Part shown: positions 27,493 to 35,367 of the stretch, piece by piece
How positions within the stretch are numbered: position 1 is the stretch's first letter
Layout of the letters: each line of letters opens with the position of its first letter
Notes under the pieces: model-generated
Database searches by the model: none
Told to the model about the DNA's origin: nothing
The model's input: only the letters and a program-made list of their open reading frames with translations
Position numbers and translations under genes: made by a program
Assembly (NCBI RefSeq): GCF_002214565.1
Contig: NZ_CP015106.1
Location: forward strand, 1,178,001 to 1,242,000
DNA length: 64,000 bases
Source of the DNA: Thermococcus radiotolerans
GTDB taxonomy: Archaea; Methanobacteriota_B; Thermococci; Thermococcales; Thermococcaceae
Reading direction: 5' to 3'

Positions 27493-27900
27493 ATGACAAA
27501 TGAAGTTAGAGGACGGGTTAAGTGGGTCGAGAACATGCAGTTCGTGGGAAAGATGGACACCGACCAGTGCGCGATAATCCTCGGAGACGGCGGTATAAGT
27601 CCCATGAAGCTCCTTCTTCTGAGCGTTGCCGGTTGCACCGCCTACGACGTGGTTATGATCCTCCAGAAGATGCGCGAGCCCATTGAAGGACTGGAGGTCG
27701 AGATTTCAGGCGAGAGGCGCGATGAGCACCCGAAGATATACGACAGGGTGCACCTCCACTACAGGATATACGGGGACGTGAGGGAGGAAAAGGCCAGGCG
27801 TGCGATAGAGCTGAGCCAGGACAAGTACTGCTCGGCATCCGCCCACGTGAAGCTCAGCGGCGCTGAAGTTACGTATTCCTTCGAGATAATCAGGGGTTAG
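27493..27900 (+). CDS. OsmC/Ohr-family protein
   Basis: A 135-residue OsmC-like protein. Family marks: ISPMKLLLLSVAGCTAYDVVMILQKMR (the redox Cys in AGCTAYD, about residue 49) and the C-terminal ELSQDKYCSASAHVKLSGAEVTYSFEI with the second Cys (about 115). OsmC proteins reduce organic hydroperoxides with a Cys pair, so an antioxidant role is likely. GGGTGA (27482-27487) sets ATG 27493. Confidence 0.88.
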   Translation: MTNEVRGRVKWVENMQFVGKMDTDQCAIILGDGGISPMKLLLLSVAGCTAYDVVMILQKMREPIEGLEVEISGERRDEHPKIYDRVHLHYRIYGDVREEKARRAIELSQDKYCSASAHVKLSGAEVTYSFEIIRG

Positions 27901-27939
27901 GTTTTTAACCTCCTCTTCTTCCCGCCTTCGGGTGGTGAC

Positions 27940-28581
27940 GTGATAGAGCTGGTCAAGCACTTCGTGATACTCTACGGTGGGCTGTTCGCGATAACAAACC
28001 CGGTTGGAGCCGTTCCGGTGTTCCTTGGAGTCACTCACGACCTTTCCAGGAGGGAAAGGCGGGAGATAGCCAGAAAGACCGCGATAACCGTGGTCGTTAC
28101 ACTCGTAACCTTTGCCCTCATAGGGGAGTGGATATTCAAGTTCTTCGGCTCCAGCACGGACGCCTTCGCGATAGCCGGTGGGATACTGCTCTTCAAGATG
28201 GCTATGGAGATGCTCTCAGGGAAGCTTTCCTCGGTCAAGATAAGCAGGGAAGAAACCGAGGAGTTCAGCGAGGAAGTCGTCACCCTCGAGGAGGTCGCTG
28301 TGATTCCCCTAGCGATCCCGTTGATTTCCGGCCCCGGCGCGATAACGACGGTGATGCTCTACATGGCTAAGAGCACATCCATACCTGAGAAAGGGGCGGT
28401 CATAGCAAGCATAGCTGCGATAGCCGTAACCGTCTGGCTCATCCTCTGCTCGTCCAACGGGATACAGAGGAGGCTCGGCAGGGTGGGAATAAAGGTCATG
28501 ACGAGGATGATGGGGCTGATACTGACGTCCATGGCGGTGCAGATGATAATCAACGGCATCAAGGGGGCGTTTGGAATTTAG
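27940..28581 (+). CDS. MarC-family integral membrane protein
   Basis: A 213-residue protein of six hydrophobic helices with the MarC marks ITNPVGAVPVFLGVT (about residues 18-32) and IPLAIPLISGPGAITTVMLY (about 123-142). The family was once taken for antibiotic-efflux proteins, but its role is not settled. GTG 27940 follows GGTGGTGA directly. It is separated from OsmC by 39 bases including T-rich DNA. Confidence 0.85.
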   Translation: MIELVKHFVILYGGLFAITNPVGAVPVFLGVTHDLSRRERREIARKTAITVVVTLVTFALIGEWIFKFFGSSTDAFAIAGGILLFKMAMEMLSGKLSSVKISREETEEFSEEVVTLEEVAVIPLAIPLISGPGAITTVMLYMAKSTSIPEKGAVIASIAAIAVTVWLILCSSNGIQRRLGRVGIKVMTRMMGLILTSMAVQMIINGIKGAFGI

Positions 28582-28625
28582 GCCCCTAAATCTCATTCTT
28601 CACCATTTTTAACAACTCGAAAAAG

Positions 28626-28654
28626 TTAAATATCATAAGCGTTCTATATGTAAC
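28626..28654 (+). promoter_or_regulatory. promoter element shared with the paralogue at 22.4 kb
   Basis: TTAAATA then CTATATGTAAC at the same spacing as at 22235-22263. It lies about 83 bases before ATG 28709, so a leader of about 55 bases is expected. Confidence 0.45.
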
Positions 28655-28708
28655 GGATTCGGAAAGTAAAAACACGCACTGTTCGTTATCTGTACTCGGG
28701 GGTCACCC

Positions 28709-29551
28709 ATGGGGAAGGGAGCAACCGGTCTGGTGCTCGCGCTGGCCGTTATATTCCTCGTGCTTTTTGGGGCGGTTATTTTAAAGAGAGGGGACGAGAG
28801 CCCAAAAACCTGCATTTTCTCCTCGGATTTTCCCCTCGTTCAGTCGCCACACGTCATAAACGTAGCGTACTACCCCGAGAACGGCTCCAAGGTAAGCTTC
28901 AGTGAAGGCTTCGGAGCCTGGCCGATTAGTGGGGGAAGCGGGTATTCCATAATAGACGAATGGGCCACAGAGCTCGGCATAACTCCACCCTGCCATATCC
29001 AGCGCGGAGAGGTCAGGGTCAAGATAGAGAAAGGTGCCAAGGCCTCCCACAGCGTTCACCTCTGCCATCACAATCCGAATCCGACGGATCCACTCTGGGA
29101 GAAGTGCCTCAAAGAATACACTCTCAGGACGGAGCTAATGATTCCGTCAGGAGAAGTGAAGATTGCCACCTTCGTCGTTCCCATAGGCGGAGGAAGCTGG
29201 AAGAAGACCGACATGCCCTTCTGCGGGAAGGCCCTCAACCTAACATCCGCCGGGGCCTGCCCACCTGCGACTGCCTGGGTCAACGGGACCTGCAGTTGCA
29301 CTCCGGAGGAAATTCTGAAGATCACGGTGAAGAGGTTAGAGTCAGCCGGCTTCATGAAGCATGAGGATGTGAAGGTCTTGGAAACGGAAGTACTGAAACC
29401 CATGTACTCGGCCCTCTTTGTTAAGGACGATGAGTACCTCTACGTGGAATTCGTGGAAGTCAAGGGCATGAATCTGATGAGAGTCCTCATGATAATGGGC
29501 GATGAAAAAACCGTCAGAGCCTACGCGGGGGCATTCAGTAGTGCCCCCTGA
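28709..29551 (+). CDS. membrane-anchored extracytoplasmic protein, unknown function (paralogue of 22370-23236)
   Basis: A 280-residue protein with one N-terminal membrane helix (GLVLALAVIFLVLFGAVIL, residues 7-25) and an outside domain with at least eight cysteines (KTCIF, PPCHI, HLCHHN, EKCLK, MPFCGK, AGACPP, GTCSCTPEE), more than its paralogue. Shared parts are WATELGITPPC and the C-terminal DDEYLYVEFVEVKGMNLMRV-type block ending LMIMGDE. Disulfides are likely. No known domain recognised. The two paralogues lie about 5.5 kb apart with unrelated genes between. Confidence 0.75.
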   Translation: MGKGATGLVLALAVIFLVLFGAVILKRGDESPKTCIFSSDFPLVQSPHVINVAYYPENGSKVSFSEGFGAWPISGGSGYSIIDEWATELGITPPCHIQRGEVRVKIEKGAKASHSVHLCHHNPNPTDPLWEKCLKEYTLRTELMIPSGEVKIATFVVPIGGGSWKKTDMPFCGKALNLTSAGACPPATAWVNGTCSCTPEEILKITVKRLESAGFMKHEDVKVLETEVLKPMYSALFVKDDEYLYVEFVEVKGMNLMRVLMIMGDEKTVRAYAGAFSSAP

Positions 29552-29599
29552 GCAATCACCCTTTTAAACTTCCCCACCAACTCTCTAATGGTGTTGAAG

Positions 29600-29881
29600 A
29601 TGCGTGGAGACCTGATCCGTGTTCTGAGCACCGTGGAGGAGAAGGCCAACGAGCTGAAGCTCGACGGCTACGAACCCGACATAGTCCTCCTTGGAAAGGA
29701 GGCGTACGAGTTCATAAGGGCGCAGATAAACGAGGAGTTCGGCGACGAGGAAGAGGTTTTCGAGCTCTCCGGGCTCAAGATACGCACCCTCGACGAACTC
29801 GACGGTGACGCCGTCGTCGTGGACAGCAAGGCGCTGGGCCTCGGTCTGGGCGGGGCGAAGCGCTTCAAGGTCGTCCTATGA
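29600..29881 (+). CDS. DUF1884-family small protein
   Basis: A 93-residue protein that strongly recalls Pyrococcus furiosus PF0899 (DUF1884, structure known, function unknown): RGDLIRVLSTVEEKANELKLDGYEPDI, then GKEAYEFI and VVVDSKALGLGLGGAKRFKVVL. The start is taken at ATG 29600, since a TATA box CTTTTAAAC at about 29562-29570 puts transcription near 29590; GTG 29591 is possible. Its end overlaps the converging CitG-like gene by 17 bases. Confidence 0.78.
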   Translation: MRGDLIRVLSTVEEKANELKLDGYEPDIVLLGKEAYEFIRAQINEEFGDEEEVFELSGLKIRTLDELDGDAVVVDSKALGLGLGGAKRFKVVL

Positions 29882-30791
29882 CTCCCCAGACCCTTCCGTT
29901 TCTCAATTCTATCCTTAATCCCCTGAGAACGAGCAGGCTGAGCGAGACGGCCATGACGTCCGCCAGGCTGCCCGGGTTTCTCAGGTCGCCCCTCTCGCGC
30001 ATGAAGGCATCGAACTCCTCAACGCCGAGCTCTCCGGCGAGAACCTTCCCGGCATTCTCCCGAACGAGCTTCGCCTCCTCCAGGCCTGCCTTTCTGACTA
30101 TCAGCGTGTCGAGGTTTGTTGCAAGCAGCTCAACGAAGGCCCTCACGACGGCGTCCTCCAGCGGGAGCTCCTTTATCAGCTCGTAGAGCCTTCCGAAGGT
30201 GGAGTAGCTCAGCTCGTATTCCTTGAGCCACTCGCAGAATATCAGCTCTCGTTCACAGCTTATCTCGGCGAGCCTGGCGAGGTTAATCCCATCCTGGAAA
30301 AGTTCCCTGAAGGAATCGTCGGAATAAACGTCGTACTTGACGCCACTGGGGATTCCCTTGGGATTGGCTATTCTTATCGCCCGGTAGAGCTCCATCGTGT
30401 CCCTGACCGTCGATTCCTCTATCAGCAGCCTCGCCTTTTTCCTCGCATCGAGCATGTTCCTCCCAATCGTCATCCCCATTATAAGGGGAAGCGAGAGGGC
30501 CACAACGCCAAAGTTGGGGTTGGCGTCCTGGGCCTCGCGCGATGCCTGAACCGCCCGCTTTATCAGCTCCCCGAGTCCCGCTTCCCGGGGCTCGAGGATG
30601 CCCTTCCGCAGAAGCTCCGCCGTCTTCACGGCCTCGTAGTAAACTCCCGTGACGGCCGTGTCGGCGAAGAGAAAGTGGTAGAAGGTGAGGTCGTCGAAAT
30701 CCCTGAGCCTGCTCACGTTGCCCGGTTTTGGAACCGCGGCCTCGAGGAGCGGACCGAGGGTGAAGGCGCGGACTATTCTCCACCTCTCCAT
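29865..30791 (-). CDS. triphosphoribosyl-dephospho-CoA synthase-like protein (CitG/MdcB family)
   Basis: A 308-residue protein with the CitG marks EAAVPKPGNVSRLRDFDDLTFYHF (about residues 17-40), NPNFGVVALSLPLIMG and, near the end, HPGS-type RNPGSLADVMAVSLS. In bacteria the enzyme makes the citrate-lyase or malonate-decarboxylase prosthetic group from ATP and dephospho-CoA; no lyase genes are present here and the archaeal role is not known. It may form another 2'-phosphoribosyl-type cofactor. It starts next to the small membrane gene at 30792 and shares its strand. Confidence 0.82.
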   Translation of the reverse strand: MERWRIVRAFTLGPLLEAAVPKPGNVSRLRDFDDLTFYHFLFADTAVTGVYYEAVKTAELLRKGILEPREAGLGELIKRAVQASREAQDANPNFGVVALSLPLIMGMTIGRNMLDARKKARLLIEESTVRDTMELYRAIRIANPKGIPSGVKYDVYSDDSFRELFQDGINLARLAEISCERELIFCEWLKEYELSYSTFGRLYELIKELPLEDAVVRAFVELLATNLDTLIVRKAGLEEAKLVRENAGKVLAGELGVEEFDAFMRERGDLRNPGSLADVMAVSLSLLVLRGLRIELRNGRVWGVIGRP

Positions 30792-31019
30792 TCAGACCAC
30801 CAGGTAGAGGAGCAGATAAATCAGGTAGGCAGCTATTACGAGCTTCCTCGCCGTTCTCTTGGTCAGGAAGTACAGGCCTATCGCGATGAGGGTAACCCCT
30901 CCGAACGCCTCCTTGATGTAGGGCGCGTAGGGCTGGAGCCAGCCGAGGAACGCGGGGTCGAACTCCCTGAGGAGGACGAGCAGGCCTATGAAAACGAGTA
31001 TTATCCCGAGGGTTCTCAT
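30792..31019 (-). CDS. small membrane protein of the PspC group
   Basis: A 75-residue protein with two or three membrane helices (LGIILVFIGLLVLLREF, FGGVTLIAIGLYFLT, LVIAAYLIYLLLYLVV). Its layout recalls the small DUF5668/LiaI-type membrane proteins that accompany PspC and DUF4097 proteins. ATG 31019 is set by AGGTGATTGAG, which overlaps the stop of the PspC gene, so the two are coupled. Confidence 0.65.
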   Translation of the reverse strand: MRTLGIILVFIGLLVLLREFDPAFLGWLQPYAPYIKEAFGGVTLIAIGLYFLTKRTARKLVIAAYLIYLLLYLVV

Positions 31020-31020
31020 C

Positions 31021-31455
31021 TCAATCACCTTTCACCAGCAGTATTATGCCTATCACGAGGAAGACGACCGCCAGGGCGGTTTTGGGGTCAACAACCGGCA
31101 TCACCAGCGGGAAGAACGGGCCGGCCAGTAGAATCGCACCCAGGATTATGAGAACTATCGCAAGGGCTTTGGAGTTCTCGCTTCCCGAGAAAACCTCCCC
31201 GAGCCTCTCCCCGGTCTCGTCCACGAGCTCGGTGATTTTATCCCCTAGGGGCTTTTCTTCCCCCTCCTCCCCCTCTTCGGGTATTATCAGGGCCACTATG
31301 AAGTAGAGCAGTCCCATAGCCACAGGGTTGGAGACGAAGAGCACCGCGAAGATGATCCTGACCAGCGTTGGGTCAACGTCCAGATGCTCCGCTATGCCGC
31401 CAAGAACCCCCAGGAGGATTCTGTCCTTCCGCGAGCGTGTGAGCTTCCTCGCCAT
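31021..31455 (-). CDS. PspC-domain membrane protein
   Basis: A 144-residue protein. The N-terminal PspC domain (RSRKDRILLGVLGGIAEHLDVDPTLVRIIF and a helix ending ALIIPEE) covers about residues 5-60; an acidic linker and two more membrane helices follow. PspC proteins take part in membrane-stress sensing in bacteria. GGTGG precedes ATG 31455; CTTTTTAAG at about 31485-31494 (minus strand) is the likely TATA box. It is followed directly by a small membrane gene and preceded, on the same strand, by a DUF4097-like gene. Confidence 0.82.
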   Translation of the reverse strand: MARKLTRSRKDRILLGVLGGIAEHLDVDPTLVRIIFAVLFVSNPVAMGLLYFIVALIIPEEGEEGEEKPLGDKITELVDETGERLGEVFSGSENSKALAIVLIILGAILLAGPFFPLVMPVVDPKTALAVVFLVIGIILLVKGD

Positions 31456-31495
31456 GGTTTCCACCAGAGGTAAGAAAATCCGGGGGCTTAAAAAG

Positions 31496-32215
31496 TCATC
31501 CCCCCACAGTGATGTCGCCCACCACGTCCCTCACTGTGATGACGACGGTGCCGTTCTTCCCATTGGCCGTGTTGGTCACGTCCCCCACGATGTCCTTGAC
31601 GGTAAGCACCGCCCCAAAGCCCGGGGGAACGGTTATGGTCACGTCGCCAACCACGTCGCTTATCGTCGCCCTCCCTGCGACGTTGAGGGAGACACCGCCC
31701 ACGATGTCAGAGAGGTCGTAATCGTTCCAGGAGGTTCCCATCACCTTCCCCACAACGTCAGTAATGTCGATTCCAGCCGAGTCCGCGGCCACCAGAACAT
31801 CCCCAACAACATCGTGGACGTTCAGACCCAGCAGCCTCCCAGGAACCTCGACTATAACGGTACCGTTCCTGTAATCGTTGCAGACGTTCCTGTGGCTGAT
31901 GCCAACCCTCTTCGTGGGGCAGTAGACGGTAAGAACCCCGTTCTCCAGGCTGGCGTTTATCGGCAGGTTGCTCCTAACCACGATCTCGCTCACGTTGGCG
32001 CCGACGACCGAGACGTCGCCGACCACGGCCGTCACCTCCAGAACGGAGGCGTTGAATTCGCCAATCTCGACGACCTTCCCCGCCACTTTCCTCGGGGTTA
32101 TCCCGTCTATGCTGATGTCTCCCCTGATGGCCAGGACTGTGAGAACCGCACCGATCAGAAGGACCGCGAGGGCCACGCCGAGCACTGCTCCCAGGACACC
32201 ACCTCTTCGTCTCAT
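31496..32215 (-). CDS. DUF4097-like beta-repeat protein, membrane-anchored
   Basis: A 239-residue protein with an N-terminal membrane helix (VLGAVLGVALAVLLIGAVLTVLAI, residues 7-30) and an outside part built from repeats of the type DVVGDV (at least six copies, e.g. TAVVGDVSVVGA, NVHDVVGDVLVAA, TISDVVGDVTITV, VKDIVGDVTNTA, VRDVVGDITVGG), a pattern for a right-handed beta-solenoid. DUF4097/DUF2154-type proteins often lie next to PspC proteins in envelope-stress operons. Two cysteines (VYCPT and RNVCNDY) could form a disulfide. Confidence 0.78.
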   Translation of the reverse strand: MRRRGGVLGAVLGVALAVLLIGAVLTVLAIRGDISIDGITPRKVAGKVVEIGEFNASVLEVTAVVGDVSVVGANVSEIVVRSNLPINASLENGVLTVYCPTKRVGISHRNVCNDYRNGTVIVEVPGRLLGLNVHDVVGDVLVAADSAGIDITDVVGKVMGTSWNDYDLSDIVGGVSLNVAGRATISDVVGDVTITVPPGFGAVLTVKDIVGDVTNTANGKNGTVVITVRDVVGDITVGG

Positions 32216-32292
32216 GAATCACACCGATGAAAATATTCTCATTTTCCGTATAAAGTTTACGCCCGGCAAGAGTTACAAAGAAAAGTTGAAGG

Positions 32293-32793
32293 TCAGCGGA
32301 GGAGCTTGACGAACTCCCTCATCCAGGCGTAGAGGTCACCGGGATGCCTCGAGCTGACCCAGTTGCCGTCAACCACGACCTCTGAGTCTATCCACTCTGC
32401 CCCCGCGTTCCTCACGTCGTCCCTGATGGTTATCGTGCTCGTTCCCTTTCTGCCCCTCAGAACGCCGGCCGAGATGAGTATCTGCGGGCCGTGGCAGATG
32501 CTCGCTACCGGCTTTCCTGCCTCGAACATCCTCTTGGTTATCTCAACGACCTTCTCGTTGAGCCTGACTATCTCTGGAGCCTTTCCTCCGGGCAGAACCA
32601 GGGCATCGAACTCGTCCGGGTCAGTCTCGTCAAAAGTCAGGTCAACGTTCACGGAATAACCGTGCTTTCCGGTTATCTTTCCCCTCTCGAAGCTCGCCAC
32701 GTAGACCTCGTGGTTCTCCTCTTTAAGCCTGTGGAGCGGGTATATAAGCTCCAGGTCCTCGAAGCCGTCGGCACTCAGAAACAGCACCCTCAT
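32293..32793 (-). CDS. pfpI: DJ-1/PfpI-family protein (intracellular protease/deglycase-like)
   Basis: A 166-residue PfpI protein, a size typical of the family. The nucleophile elbow VASICHGPQIL holds Cys100, with the neighbouring His101, and Glu12 lies in GFEDLELIYP; these form the known PfpI catalytic set. The archaeal protein forms hexameric rings and has been described as a protease and as a deglycase. It is transcribed alone between the DUF4097 and Lrp genes. Confidence 0.93.
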   Translation of the reverse strand: MRVLFLSADGFEDLELIYPLHRLKEENHEVYVASFERGKITGKHGYSVNVDLTFDETDPDEFDALVLPGGKAPEIVRLNEKVVEITKRMFEAGKPVASICHGPQILISAGVLRGRKGTSTITIRDDVRNAGAEWIDSEVVVDGNWVSSRHPGDLYAWMREFVKLLR

Positions 32794-32867
32794 TCAGAAC
32801 ACCCCCATCCAAACGCTCAGAGAGAAATAGAAAGGGGACATTTATAATCCTTTCTGGGCAGAAATGG

Positions 32868-33320
32868 TCAGAGCGGAAGCTCCGTGGTCTCCTTGTGAAC
32901 CTTGAGGACGACCATCGTATGAGTAGCCACGACGCCGTCAATCTCGCCGATGGTGTCCAGGAACTCGTTGAGCTCCTCGCTTCCGCGGGTTCTTATCTTG
33001 ACGAGCATGTCGTAATCGCCGGTGGTCTCGAATATCTCAACGATCTCGGGGTACTTCTTAAGCTCACTCGCGACGTACGAGTACTTGCCGGCCTTGGCCT
33101 TTATCAGTATGAACGCCAGAATCTTGAAGCCGAGGGACCCGGGATCCAGTATGACGGTGAACTTCTTTATTATTCCACGCTCCTTAAGCTTTTTAATCCT
33201 CTCGTAAACGGTCGATTCGGCGAGATTGACCTCTTTCGAGATCTCCCTCAGGGGCGTTCTGCTGTTCTTTTGGAGGATGGCGAGAATCTTTCTGTCCACA
33301 TCGTCCAAACCCGTTCGCAT
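32868..33320 (-). CDS. Lrp/AsnC-family transcription regulator
   Basis: A 150-residue regulator. The N-terminal winged helix (LDDVDRKILAILQKNSRTPLREI, VNLAESTVYERIKKLKERGII) is followed by the RAM ligand/oligomerisation domain (about residues 65-145) with the GDYDMLVKIRTRG segment. It is about the size of P. furiosus LrpA and may respond to an amino acid. Minus-strand TTTATAAAA at about 33354-33361 is its TATA box and lies back-to-back with the promoter of the Drg GTPase. Confidence 0.9.
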   Translation of the reverse strand: MRTGLDDVDRKILAILQKNSRTPLREISKEVNLAESTVYERIKKLKERGIIKKFTVILDPGSLGFKILAFILIKAKAGKYSYVASELKKYPEIVEIFETTGDYDMLVKIRTRGSEELNEFLDTIGEIDGVVATHTMVVLKVHKETTELPL

Positions 33321-33386
33321 GAGCATCACCGTCTGTAAAAAATTTTCGGAAGATTTTATAAACTTGCCGATTTCAGAACCACAGCG

Positions 33387-33394
33387 TTTATAAA
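33387..33394 (+). promoter_or_regulatory. TATA box of the Drg GTPase gene
   Basis: TTTATAAA, set inside the small palindrome CGTTTATAAAACG; 43-50 bases before ATG 33438. Confidence 0.5.
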
Positions 33395-33437
33395 ACGCCG
33401 CTCGCCTCTTACTTCAGAGCTTCTGGGAGGGTCAGGG

Positions 33438-34604
33438 ATGCCAACCAACGTAACAGCGGAATACCTAGCGGCGGAGGAGGAGTACAGAAACGCCAAGACT
33501 ATTCCAGAGAAGATTCGGGCCCTCGAAAAGATGTACGCCACCGTCCCGAAGCACAAGGGGACGGAAAAGCTCAGACTGCAGATAAAGAGAAAGCTCGCCG
33601 AGCTGAGGAAGGAGCTGGAGAAGCAGCGCCAGATGAAGAAGGGCGGCGGCGGGCCGTCGATGTCTGTGAGAAAGGAGGGCGCGGCGCAGATCGTTCTCGC
33701 AGGTCTTCCCAACGTCGGAAAGAGCTCACTCATGAAGGCCCTGACCAACGTGGATATAGACGTTGCCGATTACGCATTCACCACGGTTGAACCTATCCCG
33801 GGCATGATGCACCACAAAGACGTCCAGATCCAGCTCGTTGAGGTTCCGGGCCTCGTTGAAGGTGCCGCCCTTGGAAAGGGGATGGGACCGCAGCTCCTCA
33901 GCGTCGTGAGAAACGCCGATGCGATAGCCATCGTGGTTGACCTCTCCCAGGACCCGGTGAAGCAGATGGAGACCCTCCTCAAGGAGTTTGAGAGGGCCGG
34001 AATAAAGCTGAACAAGCGCCGTCCGAGAGTCGAGATAAAGAGGACGGCTATGGGCGGAATCGTCATCAACGGCCAAGAGAACATCAAGGGAGACATCAGC
34101 GAAGTCATGAAGATGCTCAGGGAAGAGCGCATTCACTCAGCCGAGATAACCGTCAAGGAACCGGTAACGCTGGAGGAGTTCGCCGATGCCCTGGATGAAA
34201 GCCTCGTCTGGAGGAGGGCGATAATCATAGCCAACAAGGGTGACGCCCCCGGAAGCAAGGAGAACTACGAGAAACTCGTTGAGGCCTACGGTGACAGGTT
34301 CAAGATAATTCCCGTCTCGGCGAAGAGGAAGATACAGCTGGACAGGCTCAAGGACGAACTCTACGAGCTGGCCGGAATCATCCGCGTCTTCACCAAGAGT
34401 CCCGGCGAGGATCCGGCTTACCCGCCCGTGCCGCTGAAGAAGGGCTCAACCGTTATGGATTTAGCTGAGAGGATTCACAAGGACTTCGCCAAGAACTTCC
34501 GCTATGCTAGAGTCTGGGGCAAGAGCGTGAAATTCCCTGGCCAGCGCGTTGGGGCCGACCACGTGCTTGAAGATGGAGATATAGTGGAGATTCACGCGAG
34601 GTAG
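33438..34604 (+). CDS. Drg/Obg-family GTPase with TGS domain
   Basis: A 388-residue GTPase related to eukaryotic DRG. After an N-terminal helical region (residues 1-75) come the P-loop AGLPNVGKSSLMKAL (about 87-101), G2 DVADYAFTTVEPIPGMM, G3 VEVPGLVEGAALGKGMG, G4 ANKGD (normally NKxD) and a C-terminal TGS domain (about 300-388, ending EDGDIVEIHAR). Such proteins bind ribosomes and help translation under stress. Ribosome site GGGAGGGTCAGGG precedes ATG 33438. Monocistronic. Confidence 0.93.
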   Translation: MPTNVTAEYLAAEEEYRNAKTIPEKIRALEKMYATVPKHKGTEKLRLQIKRKLAELRKELEKQRQMKKGGGGPSMSVRKEGAAQIVLAGLPNVGKSSLMKALTNVDIDVADYAFTTVEPIPGMMHHKDVQIQLVEVPGLVEGAALGKGMGPQLLSVVRNADAIAIVVDLSQDPVKQMETLLKEFERAGIKLNKRRPRVEIKRTAMGGIVINGQENIKGDISEVMKMLREERIHSAEITVKEPVTLEEFADALDESLVWRRAIIIANKGDAPGSKENYEKLVEAYGDRFKIIPVSAKRKIQLDRLKDELYELAGIIRVFTKSPGEDPAYPPVPLKKGSTVMDLAERIHKDFAKNFRYARVWGKSVKFPGQRVGADHVLEDGDIVEIHAR

Positions 34605-34614
34605 AAAGGTTTTT

Positions 34615-34638
34615 CTTGATAATCTTCAACATATCAAG
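34615..34638 (+). promoter_or_regulatory. inverted repeat before the UPF0175/DUF3368 pair
   Basis: CTTGATA (34615-34621) and TATCAAG (34632-34638) are exact reverse complements separated by ten bases, ending two bases before the ribosome site. A likely operator for autoregulation by the antitoxin. Confidence 0.45.
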
Positions 34639-34649
34639 TGGGTGGAAGT

Positions 34650-34892
34650 ATGGAAAGCACAACGCCTGAGGGGTTTCGTGACTTTCTCGGCCCAAGGCCA
34701 GAGAGGGAGCTTCTTCTCCTCGCCGCCATAGAACTCTACCGGGAGGGGAAGCTGAGCCTTGGAAAGGCCGCTGAATTTGCAAGTTTGAGCGTGAGAGAAT
34801 TCCTCTACGAGTTGAGAAAGAGAGACGTGCCGATAAACTACACCAAGGAAGAGGCCGAGGCGGACATCAGGACCATTGAGGGTCTGGGATGA
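34650..34892 (+). CDS. UPF0175-family protein, probable antitoxin
   Basis: An 80-residue protein with a helix-turn-helix-like core (AIELYREGKLSLGKAAEFASLSVREFLYELRKR, about residues 27-59), the hallmark of UPF0175. These proteins are encoded with DUF3368 PIN-like proteins as toxin-antitoxin pairs, and the next gene is such a protein, overlapping by four bases (ATGA). GGTGG at 34641-34645 precedes ATG 34650. Confidence 0.82.
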   Translation: MESTTPEGFRDFLGPRPERELLLLAAIELYREGKLSLGKAAEFASLSVREFLYELRKRDVPINYTKEEAEADIRTIEGLG

Positions 34893-35341
34893 TTGTGATA
34901 TCAAACACGAGCCCCTTGATAAGATTATCAAACATCGGGAAGCTTGGAATATTCCATGAGCTTTTTGGAGAAGTTCTTGTGCCACCGGCGGCTGCTAGAG
35001 AATTTGGTGAAAGCCTTCCGGAGTGGATAGCAGTTAAGCATCCCAAAGATGATCCTCTCGTCAGCGCCCTTTCAAAACTCCTTGGAGACCGTGAATCCGA
35101 GGCGATAGCCCTCGCCATTGAACCCAATGCCGATTTTCTGATACTCGACGATCTGAAGGCAAGGAAAATTGCAAAAGATATGGGAATCAAAGTCATCGGA
35201 ACCGCAGGTGTTCTATTGCTTGCGAAAAAGAGGGGCATTGTTAATGAGGTGAAGCCGCTCCTCATGGCGCTTGTGGATAGGGGATTCAGAATCTCCAATG
35301 ACGTTATCGAGGTTATACTCAAAGCGGCGGGAGAGGGTTAG
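34889..35341 (+). CDS. DUF3368-family PIN-like protein, probable toxin
   Basis: A 150-residue PIN-like nuclease: ISNTSPLIRLSNIG (first acidic/Ser position at the N-terminus), LGDRESEAIALAIE (central Glu) and FLILDDLKARKIAKDMGIKVIGTAGVLL (Asp pair) mark DUF3368. Such proteins are putative RNA-cleaving toxins held by UPF0175 antitoxins. The start overlaps the antitoxin stop. Codon use and composition are slightly more A+T-rich than neighbouring housekeeping genes, as expected for a mobile pair. Confidence 0.82.
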   Translation: MIVISNTSPLIRLSNIGKLGIFHELFGEVLVPPAAAREFGESLPEWIAVKHPKDDPLVSALSKLLGDRESEAIALAIEPNADFLILDDLKARKIAKDMGIKVIGTAGVLLLAKKRGIVNEVKPLLMALVDRGFRISNDVIEVILKAAGEG

Positions 35342-35367
35342 TCATAAGGTACTGGAGGAGTTTTCGC

